9,817 bases of DNA from DATJHM01 sp035493895 (GTDB taxonomy: Bacteria > Chloroflexota > Ktedonobacteria > Ktedonobacterales > Ktedonobacteraceae). Positions within the stretch are counted from its first letter, which is position 1. Every line of letters starts with the position of its first letter. This document shows, piece after piece, positions 1 to 5,388 of this stretch. Under the pieces are notes generated by a model, which was not told where the DNA came from, did no database searches, and saw only the letters and a program-made list of their open reading frames with translations. Made by a program: the position numbers and the translations under genes. The stretch spans positions 1-9,817 of the forward strand of contig DATJHM010000235.1 in assembly GCA_035493895.1 (NCBI GenBank). The letters are read 5' to 3'.

Positions 1-35
1 GGTCGACGACGAGGTGGGAGTGGCCGTCCCCGGTC

Positions 36-115
36 GCAGACAAGCAGCGACTCTACGGAATTGACGGGAGATTCCCCTTATTTACGTGACATTGCAGACA
101 AGCCGCACCTCTACG
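36..115. repeat. Two imperfect 22-bp direct repeats (possible CRISPR array end)
   Basis: The motif GCAGACAAGC-x-GC-xx-CTCTACG occurs at 36-57 and again at 94-115, identical at 19 of 22 positions, with a period of 58 bp. The first copy continues into GGAATTGAC, which resembles the 3' end of many CRISPR repeats (typically ending ATTGAAAC). The second copy loses this similarity after CTCTACG, as degenerate terminal repeats often do. The gap between copies is short for a CRISPR spacer, and only two copies are visible because the window starts here. I see no cas gene. It could equally be an unrelated intergenic repeat. Confidence 0.4.
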
Positions 116-126
116 AGGGATAATGG

Positions 127-198
127 AATAAGCAAGCAACAAGAAGAAGGTTCGCTTCCTGATTCAGGGGCGTACCTTCTTCTTGTTGCTTGCTTATT
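127..198. terminator. Perfect 25-bp inverted repeat, probable terminator of the leftward operon
   Basis: The arm at 127-151 is the exact reverse complement of 174-198, separated by a 22-nt loop (152-173) that itself contains the small palindrome CCTGATTCAGG. In either orientation the 3' arm is rich in T (CTTCTTCTTGTTGCTTGC then TTATT), so it could act as a bidirectional terminator, although there is no clean poly-U tail outside the stem. It lies about 30 bp beyond the stop codon of the MBL hydrolase gene, the last gene of the leftward operon. A miniature palindromic mobile element is the alternative; no target-site duplication is evident. Confidence 0.6.
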
Positions 199-228
199 AT
201 GGAGAAAGATTGATGTAGAGCGGAAAAA

Positions 229-1101
229 TTATTTTCCCGGTCGTCTGCTGATATCGCCGGGGCGCAGCGCGATCTCGGCTACGTGCATGCCGGTCGAACT
301 GGACCATGCAGCGGGGCCGGTATAGGTTTCGGGTTCGTGCACGATCAGGACACGTTCAACGTCGCCATCGACCTGCGTATAGATTTGTTCCAGGGCAACG
401 AGCATCTGCGTCTGACTGCCGACGCCGAAGCCAATCGGGATCATCACGCCGCTGTTATCCCTGCCCGTGAAATTCATGCGCCAGAAGGCCACGTCACCGG
501 CGGCAATATAGCGACCGGACGAGATCGTATCAATAATGGGATATTGCAGCATATAGGAATGAGCGTGCTCGGCGATATCGATAGAAATGCCCGGTAGAAT
601 ATCAGGGGTGGCGCGGTCGAGCAGTGTCATACGTCCCTCTCTGACGAGATCATCGGCCATTGCGACATCGTCGGGATTGCAGGCGGCGGTGACATGCGAA
701 AAGCGTGCCCCCTTGCCCAATGCCCAGTGCCATTTGCTCAGTTCCTCGCGTTGCAAGTAGTAGTGTGCTTTGGGGAAGGAGTCGAGCGAGCCCATGTGAT
801 CGTAGTGCGCATGCGTAAGAATGACGTGTGTAACATCGTTCGGGCTGCGTCCAATGCTGGCGAGCGCGGCTGTGGGCGAGATGTAGGGGTCGACATGGAA
901 TTTCTTTTGCATAGCGGCACCAGAGCCACGTGTTTCGAAACCAATGTCAACCAGGATCAGATCGCGTTCGCTCTCAAGCACAACGAAGCCATAAGGCATC
1001 GCCTTGATGCCCTCGTTGTATGCCCCATAGAGCGCGACGCCTACGGGCTGATCAACGGTTTGTCCATATTCTAAAATGTGTATTGAATAATCATGAGGCA
1101 T
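229..1101 (-). CDS. MBL-fold metallohydrolase, AHL-lactonase-like
   Basis: This 290-residue protein is a complete metallo-beta-lactamase-fold hydrolase, a cytoplasmic enzyme binding two metal ions. The metal-ligand motif HAHYDH is at residues 97-102 after the strand THVIL. Further candidate ligands are a histidine at 179 or 181 (AEHAHS), Asp203 (AAGD) and His255 (VHEPE), so all usual ligand positions seem present. Length and general layout match the N-acyl homoserine lactonase-like branch, whose members hydrolyse lactones or esters; the true substrate cannot be read from sequence. The ATG is preceded by GGAAAGGA at good spacing. It is the last gene of the transporter operon, about 100 bp after the permease, which suggests it acts on the imported compound or a derivative. 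There is no signal peptide. Assignment to the fold is firm; a lactonase function is a guess. Confidence 0.85.
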   Translation of the reverse strand: MPHDYSIHILEYGQTVDQPVGVALYGAYNEGIKAMPYGFVVLESERDLILVDIGFETRGSGAAMQKKFHVDPYISPTAALASIGRSPNDVTHVILTHAHYDHMGSLDSFPKAHYYLQREELSKWHWALGKGARFSHVTAACNPDDVAMADDLVREGRMTLLDRATPDILPGISIDIAEHAHSYMLQYPIIDTISSGRYIAAGDVAFWRMNFTGRDNSGVMIPIGFGVGSQTQMLVALEQIYTQVDGDVERVLIVHEPETYTGPAAWSSSTGMHVAEIALRPGDISRRPGK

Positions 1102-1199
1102 GTTCTAAATCCTTTCCGAGCGGAGATCATCCCCGCGATAGCGAAGATAATCTCCTCCCCTATGGGTGGGCGCGTTGATGGGCAGAGGGTATCTCGCTC
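1102..1199 (-). other. Intercistronic gap with hairpin between permease and MBL hydrolase genes
   Basis: Bases 1122-1131 pair with 1146-1155 (10 pairs, one a G-U wobble). The loop holds a further CGC/GCG mini-stem closed by GATA. In the leftward mRNA the structure lies between the permease stop and the hydrolase ribosome binding site. No U-tract follows, so complete termination is unlikely; partial attenuation or mRNA 3'-end protection of the transporter message is more plausible. Confidence 0.5.
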
Positions 1200-2198
1200 T
1201 TACCTCTTGAGGTATTTGCGGGCGACGGAGCTCAGGGCTACGGCGATGACGAGCAGCGCGCCCTGGAACACATATTGGTAGAACGTAGGCGCACCCAGAA
1301 TAGCCAGACCGTTAAAGGCGACGCCAACGGTCAGGACGCCGATCAACGTGCCGATAATATGAAATTCACCGTCGCGCAGTGCAGCCGATCCCAGGAAGAC
1401 GGCGGCGAAAGAATCCAGCAGGTAGCCATCACCCGCTGTCGGTTCACCGCTCCCAATGCGTGCAGCAAGCAGGATACCGGTAAGGCTGGCACAGATTCCC
1501 GATATCATAAAGGCAAGAATTTTTACCCGGTCAACACGGATACCGGAGAGTCGAGATGCCTCAATATTACCACCGACCGCCTGTATACTCTGTCCCAGAT
1601 CGGTGCGGTTCAACAAGATCCACAGAAGGATCAAGATCACGGCCATAATCACGATATCATTGGGGATACCCGCAACGGTGCCATTGCCCAGATTGAGGAA
1701 CATGGAAGGGAGGCCCGCAGTAATGGGCGTGCCAGCAGAATAGCCGTAGTTCAGGCCAACGAGCACCGTCCCGGTACCCAACGTCGCAACGAACGCATTC
1801 ACGCCCGTTTTGGTCACGATCAAGCCGTTGATCAGGCCGACCAGTGCGCCGACGATGAGCACAATGATAATCGCGACAGGCGCAGCCAGTTTCTGGTTTA
1901 CCATCAGACCCGTCACGAGGACACCAGCAAAGCTTGCCTGGTATCCAATACTCATGTCAAATTCACCAACGACAAGCGGCAGCGTGACGCCACCCGCGAC
2001 AATCGCGGTGAGCGCAACCTGATTCAGAATGTTGGTCAGATTAAGGGGCGTAGGAAATTGATAGGGTAAGGCGATCGAAAACGCCAGAATCAGAATAATT
2101 AAACCGCCAATCGTGCCATAGCGGCTTAAAGCGGTAAGTATTATGCGTAGATAGTTTCTTGAAGGGCGTGTCTGAGTTGATGTAGAAGTAGTGGCCAT
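1200..2198 (-). CDS. Sugar ABC transporter permease, RbsC-type
   Basis: This 332-residue integral membrane protein is the channel subunit of a monosaccharide importer of the RbsC/XylH/AraH family (BPD_transp_2). It has a short polar N-terminus followed by roughly eight to ten hydrophobic helices. The early VVGEFDMSIG segment (about residues 77-86) corresponds to the GGIDLSVG motif of RbsC. The cytoplasmic coupling loop AVGGNIEASRLSGIRV (about 205-220) contacts the ATPase. The late segment GYLLDSFAAVFLGSAA is also characteristic. Length is normal for the family. Only one permease gene is present, so the channel is presumably a homodimer. Its ATG lies two bases after the ATPase stop, with the Shine-Dalgarno GGAGGAG inside the end of the ATPase gene, indicating translational coupling. 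Confidence 0.93.
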   Translation of the reverse strand: MATTSTSTQTRPSRNYLRIILTALSRYGTIGGLIILILAFSIALPYQFPTPLNLTNILNQVALTAIVAGGVTLPLVVGEFDMSIGYQASFAGVLVTGLMVNQKLAAPVAIIIVLIVGALVGLINGLIVTKTGVNAFVATLGTGTVLVGLNYGYSAGTPITAGLPSMFLNLGNGTVAGIPNDIVIMAVILILLWILLNRTDLGQSIQAVGGNIEASRLSGIRVDRVKILAFMISGICASLTGILLAARIGSGEPTAGDGYLLDSFAAVFLGSAALRDGEFHIIGTLIGVLTVGVAFNGLAILGAPTFYQYVFQGALLVIAVALSSVARKYLKR

Positions 2199-2200
2199 GA

Positions 2201-3778
2201 TTACTCCTCCGTTCCATTTTTATGTGCATAGCTTAGATGTAGAATAGCCTCGCGCGTAATCTTACTTCCCACGAGTTCTCCCGTGATGTAGCCTTCGGCC
2301 ATCACAAGGACACGGTCGCATAATCCAGGAATCTCGTCGAAGTCGGAGGAGATTACAAGCACGCCAGCGCCATCGGTAGCAAGTTTTCGGATAAGATGAT
2401 GGATCTCGGTGCGTGCACCAATGTCAACGCCTCGTGTCGGTTCGTCAAGAATGAGCAGGCGAATAGCATTATCGAGCCATTTGCCAATGACCACTTTTTG
2501 CTGATTGCCGCCACTCAGTTGCGAAACCGGCATATTGACGCCTCTGGTTTTGATATGGAGGCTCTCGACAAGCTTTGTCGCTTTTGTGGCCCCCCGGCGT
2601 AGATTGGTCAGAGGCAACCATGATGCTACACGTATATTTTGCAAGGCCGTCAGATTGATGTTGAACGAAACGCTGCGTGAGAGAATCACGCCCTGTGAGC
2701 GTCGTTCTTCTGGAACCAGACCGACCCCATGTTTGATCGCATCGTAGGTACTCTTTGGCTTATATGGTTTGCCATCGAGCACAAAGGTACCGGCATCGGG
2801 ATGGTCAGCCCCGAAAATCATGCGGGCGACTTCTGTGCGCCCGGCCCCAACCAGGCCAACCAGGCCGAGTACTTCGCCGGGTTGTAGCGAGAAAGAAACG
2901 TCATGTACAACTGGCTCGCGTTGTAGGGCCTTCACCTCGAGTAGCGGCTCCTGATCCGGAGATGTATCGGCATCTACAGATGTAAGGACTTCGACTTCGT
3001 GGCCAGCGATGGCCGTAATGAGGTCGTGCCTGTTCATCGTAGCCTTCTCCATAATGCCGCTATACTGGCCGTCTCGCATGACCGTAACATGGTCACACAG
3101 ATCCAGGATCTCATCCAGATGGTGGGAAACATAGAGAATAGAGATGCCATCGGCCGCGAGTTCGCGAATAATGCGGAACAGGCGTTCACTTTCTTTGGCG
3201 GAAAGCGAGGCCGTGGGTTCATCCATAGCAATAAAACGCGCTTTATGAACAAGAGAGCGGCCAATCGAGACGAGCCATTGATCGGCAACACTCAACGTGT
3301 GCATGGGAGCATCCAGTGAAAAGGTGATGTCAAGACGTTTGACAACATCCTGTACCTGCTTGCGGGCCTCTTTCCAGTTGATCAGGCCCAACCGATTTGG
3401 TTTTGCCTGGCCTAAAAGGATATTTTGTAAGACGCTGAAGCGAGGAATGATGTTCAATTCCTGGTGGATGAAGCTGAGTCCGAGGTGAATTGCATCCTGA
3501 GGTGAGTGGATTTCAACCGGGGCACCATCAATGAAGAGAGAACCAGTGTCGGGAGCAACAAGGCCAGCCAGGCAGCGTATTAAGGTTGACTTCCCTGCTC
3601 CATTCGCTCCTACGAGCCCGTGAACCTCGCCGGGCATTACCACGAGGCTAGCATTCTTGAGGGCCTGAATGCCACCGAAATCTTTCCGTACGTCGCGCAC
3701 CTCCAGAAATGGTGTGGATGAAGACGATGCACCGTTTGCATCGTTGCTTTCTTGACTGATCTTTGTATGTTCCAACAT
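2201..3778 (-). CDS. Sugar ABC transporter ATP-binding protein, RbsA-type, two nucleotide-binding domains
   Basis: This is the double-cassette ATPase of a monosaccharide importer (RbsA/XylG/MglA family), on the inner face of the membrane. In the first cassette, Walker A GANGAGKST is at residues 57-65, followed by the signature LSVADQW, Walker B FIAMDEPT and H-loop VSHH. In the second cassette, Walker A is degenerate (GLVGAGRTE, no lysine, as usual in this family), followed by signature LSGGNQQK and Walker B LLILDEPT. The intact ATP site is therefore made of the first Walker A and the second signature. The first signature has Ala where RbsA has Gly (LSIGDQQ) and Trp where it has Gln, which is unusual. 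I chose the ATG at 3778 (525 aa) because AGGAGAGG precedes it. An upstream in-frame ATG at 3829 lies in the loop of a stable hairpin with no ribosome binding site. Confidence 0.94.
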   Translation of the reverse strand: MLEHTKISQESNDANGASSSSTPFLEVRDVRKDFGGIQALKNASLVVMPGEVHGLVGANGAGKSTLIRCLAGLVAPDTGSLFIDGAPVEIHSPQDAIHLGLSFIHQELNIIPRFSVLQNILLGQAKPNRLGLINWKEARKQVQDVVKRLDITFSLDAPMHTLSVADQWLVSIGRSLVHKARFIAMDEPTASLSAKESERLFRIIRELAADGISILYVSHHLDEILDLCDHVTVMRDGQYSGIMEKATMNRHDLITAIAGHEVEVLTSVDADTSPDQEPLLEVKALQREPVVHDVSFSLQPGEVLGLVGLVGAGRTEVARMIFGADHPDAGTFVLDGKPYKPKSTYDAIKHGVGLVPEERRSQGVILSRSVSFNINLTALQNIRVASWLPLTNLRRGATKATKLVESLHIKTRGVNMPVSQLSGGNQQKVVIGKWLDNAIRLLILDEPTRGVDIGARTEIHHLIRKLATDGAGVLVISSDFDEIPGLCDRVLVMAEGYITGELVGSKITREAILHLSYAHKNGTEE

Positions 3779-3813
3779 CGTCTTGAGACCTCTCCTGGGT
3801 ATGTGAACAATTT

Positions 3814-3848
3814 TCAAGCGTAAGGTCATAAACTGACCTTACGCTTGA
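3814..3848 (-). other. Perfect 15-bp stem, 5-nt loop hairpin between binding-protein and ATPase genes
   Basis: The arm at 3814-3828 is the exact reverse complement of 3834-3848, with loop 3829-3833. In the leftward transcript it lies about 23 nt after the binding-protein stop and about 35 nt before the ATPase start. It is followed by AAAATTG rather than a U-run, so it is not a canonical intrinsic terminator. Hairpins at this junction are known in importer operons (for example malE-malF) to protect the upstream message from 3' exonucleases, giving more binding protein than membrane subunits. That role is inferred here. Confidence 0.65.
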
Positions 3849-3871
3849 GGAAACTGTGCAAGCTTTGCTCT

Positions 3872-4834
3872 CTATGATTTGAGGGCGTCGGGATGTTGCT
3901 GGAGGAACGAACCGATGGTGCTGCTATCAATCAGAATACCAGGAACATCGATCATCTGGGGTTTCCAGCCTGATCCAGCCGAGTTGATTTTCCCAATGGT
4001 ATCAACCAGCTGAATGCCTTCCTGGGCGCTGTTTTCCCAATCGGTGGCGGTCATGGTATTTGCTTGTACTGCATTCACGGCATCAGATTCGCCGTTCTGG
4101 CCATATACTTTCACGTCCGTGCGATGGCTCTGCTGTAAGCTAGAAATTGCACCCACGGAAGGGCCGTCCCAACAACCCCAGATTGCCAGGTTGCCAGATC
4201 CGGCAGGATGTGCCGCTAACCAGGCTGTTGCAAACTGAGAGGCCTGCTGAATATAGCCGGGGATAGCAACTTCTTGCTTCGTCACTTTGATATTCGGATA
4301 TTTTGCCATGAGGGAATCAAAGGTTTGTGCTCGCTGGCGACAAATAAATCCACTGCTGTAGTCGAGTGCAAGCACAGAGCCAGAGCCCTTCATGTCCGAG
4401 ATCAATTTTTGTGTGACTGGAACCGCGAGAGGTGCTTCATCAGTGGCGGCCCCGATACCTGTGGTCATGCCGCCACCCCAGGATAAGACAGGAATGTTAG
4501 CCTGCTTCGCCGCGTTTAAGCCTGCGGTCAAAGACGTAGAGGGGAAGGCTGCAACGATGATGGCCTTTACCTGACGAGCGGCCAGATTTTGCATTGCAGA
4601 GTTTGCCTGGTCGACGCTTCCGTTTGCGTCAACGACTGTGGTTGTATATCCGTTAGCTTTAGCTTCTTGATTCACTCCCGCGAGCATCTGCTGGTTCGCA
4701 GGATCGGTACCGGCGATAAGGATGATGCCAATGGTCTTCTGATTGCTACTGCTGCTTGCACCACCACAGGCTGACAGAAGAATAGTGAGTGCCATGACAC
4801 AACAGAGTGCAAATCCCTTGAGATACTTACTCAA
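3872..4834 (-). CDS. Sugar ABC transporter substrate-binding lipoprotein (Peripla_BP_4 type)
   Basis: This is the extracellular receptor of the importer. The N-terminus has Lys residues, a hydrophobic core (CCVMALTILL) and the lipobox LSAC, predicting cleavage and lipidation at Cys23. A Gly/Ser/Asn linker follows, then a periplasmic-binding-protein fold beginning KTIGIILIAGTDP. Matches such as LAARQVKAIIVAAFPS and NIPVLSWGGG fit the ribose/galactose-binding Peripla_BP_4 group. I favour the TTG at 4834 (about 320 aa) because AAGGAG (4845-4850) stands 10 nt before it and it yields a standard signal peptide. A GTG at 4888 would add 18 residues but has no ribosome binding site. It is the first gene of the operon, so most exposed to control from the upstream operators. 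The ligand cannot be deduced; a pentose or 6-deoxyhexose fits the neighbouring isomerase and kinase. Confidence 0.92.
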   Translation of the reverse strand: MSKYLKGFALCCVMALTILLSACGGASSSSNQKTIGIILIAGTDPANQQMLAGVNQEAKANGYTTTVVDANGSVDQANSAMQNLAARQVKAIIVAAFPSTSLTAGLNAAKQANIPVLSWGGGMTTGIGAATDEAPLAVPVTQKLISDMKGSGSVLALDYSSGFICRQRAQTFDSLMAKYPNIKVTKQEVAIPGYIQQASQFATAWLAAHPAGSGNLAIWGCWDGPSVGAISSLQQSHRTDVKVYGQNGESDAVNAVQANTMTATDWENSAQEGIQLVDTIGKINSAGSGWKPQMIDVPGILIDSSTIGSFLQQHPDALKS

Positions 4835-4844
4835 CTTGCCTACG

Positions 4845-4850
4845 CTCCTT
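4845..4850 (-). promoter_or_regulatory. Ribosome binding site deciding the TTG start of the binding protein
   Basis: On the minus strand this reads AAGGAG, 10 nt before an in-frame TTG (4832-4834). The only upstream candidate start, GTG at 4886-4888, has the sequence TCTATAGCGATT before it, with no purine-rich site. Confidence 0.55.
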
Positions 4851-4898
4851 CGTGATAAAAATAGAGATGATTGTGGCTTCGTTTCCACAATCGCTATA

Positions 4899-4914
4899 GA
4901 AAAAACGTTTTCTC
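4899..4914. promoter_or_regulatory. Candidate LacI-family operator O1
   Basis: A near-palindrome AAAACGTTTT is centred on the CG at 4906-4907, the architecture typical of LacI-family operators with a central CG. The 14-mer AAAAACGTTTTCTC (4901-4914) recurs exactly at 5121-5134. It lies about 17 bp downstream of the predicted start of the leftward transcript, a position suited to repression. Confidence 0.65.
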
Positions 4915-4925
4915 GGCTTATCAGT

Positions 4926-4938
4926 GAAAACGATAATC
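4926..4938. promoter_or_regulatory. Candidate weaker LacI-family operator O2 overlapping the leftward -10
   Basis: GAAAACGATAATC has one good half-site (GAAAACG) centred on the CG at 4931-4932 and a degenerate second half. It coincides with the predicted -10 hexamer of the leftward promoter, 25 bp from O1. Confidence 0.4.
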
Positions 4939-4958
4939 TCTTTACTGGATTTTGTCAA
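4930..4958 (-). promoter_or_regulatory. Predicted sigma-70-type promoter of the transporter operon
   Basis: On the minus strand a perfect -35 TTGACA (4953-4958) is followed after 17 bp by TATCGT (4930-4935), a moderate -10. The start would fall near 4923, leaving an untranslated leader of about 90 nt before the TTG start at 4834. Operator O2 overlaps the -10 and O1 lies just downstream, as expected for a repressed promoter. Confidence 0.5.
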
Positions 4959-5120
4959 GTCACCCTGTAATTGTCCTCTCTTGAATTTGCCAAAAATGTG
5001 CTTCTATTGCCGTTATAACCCTTTTGTTAGTAAGTATTTTGCTGCTTTTACGGCAATACGATTTTTCTCTAGAGCTTTCGCCAGAGGTACTAGGTACAAG
5101 AAATGGCTCTGGAGCACAGG

Positions 5121-5134
5121 AAAAACGTTTTCTC
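5121..5134. promoter_or_regulatory. Candidate LacI-family operator O3
   Basis: This is an exact copy of the 14-mer AAAAACGTTTTCTC found at O1, in the same orientation, centred on the CG at 5126-5127. The centre is 220 bp from O1, close to 21 helical turns. It lies immediately upstream of the -35 of the regulator promoter. Confidence 0.65.
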
Positions 5135-5142
5135 AAAAAAGC

Positions 5143-5172
5143 TTGACTTTTTATCATTGAGCAGATTAATAT
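5143..5172 (+). promoter_or_regulatory. Predicted sigma-70-type promoter of the lacI-type regulator operon
   Basis: TTGACT (5143-5148) and TAATAT (5167-5172) are separated by 18 bp, giving a predicted start near 5179. Operator O3 lies just upstream and O4 covers the predicted start, implying autoregulation. The leader before the regulator ATG would be about 210 nt. Confidence 0.55.
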
Positions 5173-5173
5173 T

Positions 5174-5184
5174 AAAAACGATTT
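5174..5184. promoter_or_regulatory. Candidate LacI-family operator O4 at the regulator transcription start
   Basis: AAAAACGATTT, centred on the CG at 5179-5180, keeps the AAACG half-site and a TTT on the other side. It sits on the predicted transcription start, 53 bp (about 5 helical turns) from O3 and 273 bp (about 26 turns) from O1. Confidence 0.45.
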
Positions 5185-5280
5185 GATGCTACTCTTTGAA
5201 ACTCGACGAAAGATGAGCGAAATCCAGTAAAAGGCGAGTTGGGGAGAGAGAGGTAGTACTAAAAGTAAATCCAGCCAGGG

Positions 5281-5298
5281 TATGTTATCGGTAACATA
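5281..5298. promoter_or_regulatory. 18-bp palindrome resembling a GntR-type (LacI-family) operator
   Basis: TATGTTATCGGTAACATA is palindromic around the CG at 5289-5290 with one mismatched pair. It resembles the ATGTTACC-GGTAACAT-type sites of the E. coli gluconate repressors, which are LacI-family proteins, and differs from the AAACG sites nearby. It is about 110 bp into the predicted leader of the regulator mRNA and could serve a second regulator or a roadblock. Confidence 0.5.
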
Positions 5299-5346
5299 AC
5301 CACGAAGCGAGTAAAAATGGCTGGTAAGGACTACTAATGCATTAAA

Positions 5347-5375
5347 ATATTGTGAATATATTAAGATATTGTGAA
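5347..5375 (+). repeat. Direct repeat ATATTGTGAA upstream of the regulator start
   Basis: ATATTGTGAA occurs at 5347-5356 and at 5366-5375, 19 bp apart. The second copy runs into the ribosome binding site (AAGGAGG). Two tandem sites nearly two helical turns apart could bind a protein, but the AT-rich context makes chance plausible. Confidence 0.3.
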
Positions 5376-5388
5376 GGAGGTGAATACG

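Larger units (their letters stand above)
4835..5388. other. Divergent intergenic control region without genes
   Basis: About 550 bp separate the binding-protein start from the regulator start. An open frame of about 150 codons crosses it on the minus strand (4960-5418), but it overlaps the regulator's 5' end and promoter elements, lacks a ribosome binding site and reads like non-coding sequence. The region is AT-rich and holds two outward promoters, four AAACG-centred operator candidates, one larger palindrome and nested inverted repeats in the regulator's leader. Confidence 0.7.

Noticed and set aside
1275..2069. Long open frame (264 codons) on the plus strand opposite the permease gene
   Set aside because: It is antisense to a clear membrane protein; its product is rich in Arg, Asn, Gln and Asp, as expected from the complement of hydrophobic codons.
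3779..3829. Upstream extension of the ATPase to an ATG at 3829
   Set aside because: That ATG lies in the loop of a perfect 15-bp hairpin with no ribosome binding site, while the ATG at 3778 has AGGAGAGG at good spacing.
5371..5388. GTG start of the LacI-type regulator at 5371
   Set aside because: The codons after this GTG are themselves the ribosome binding site AAGGAGG for the ATG at 5389, and the normal LacI N-terminus begins at MATIEDVA.
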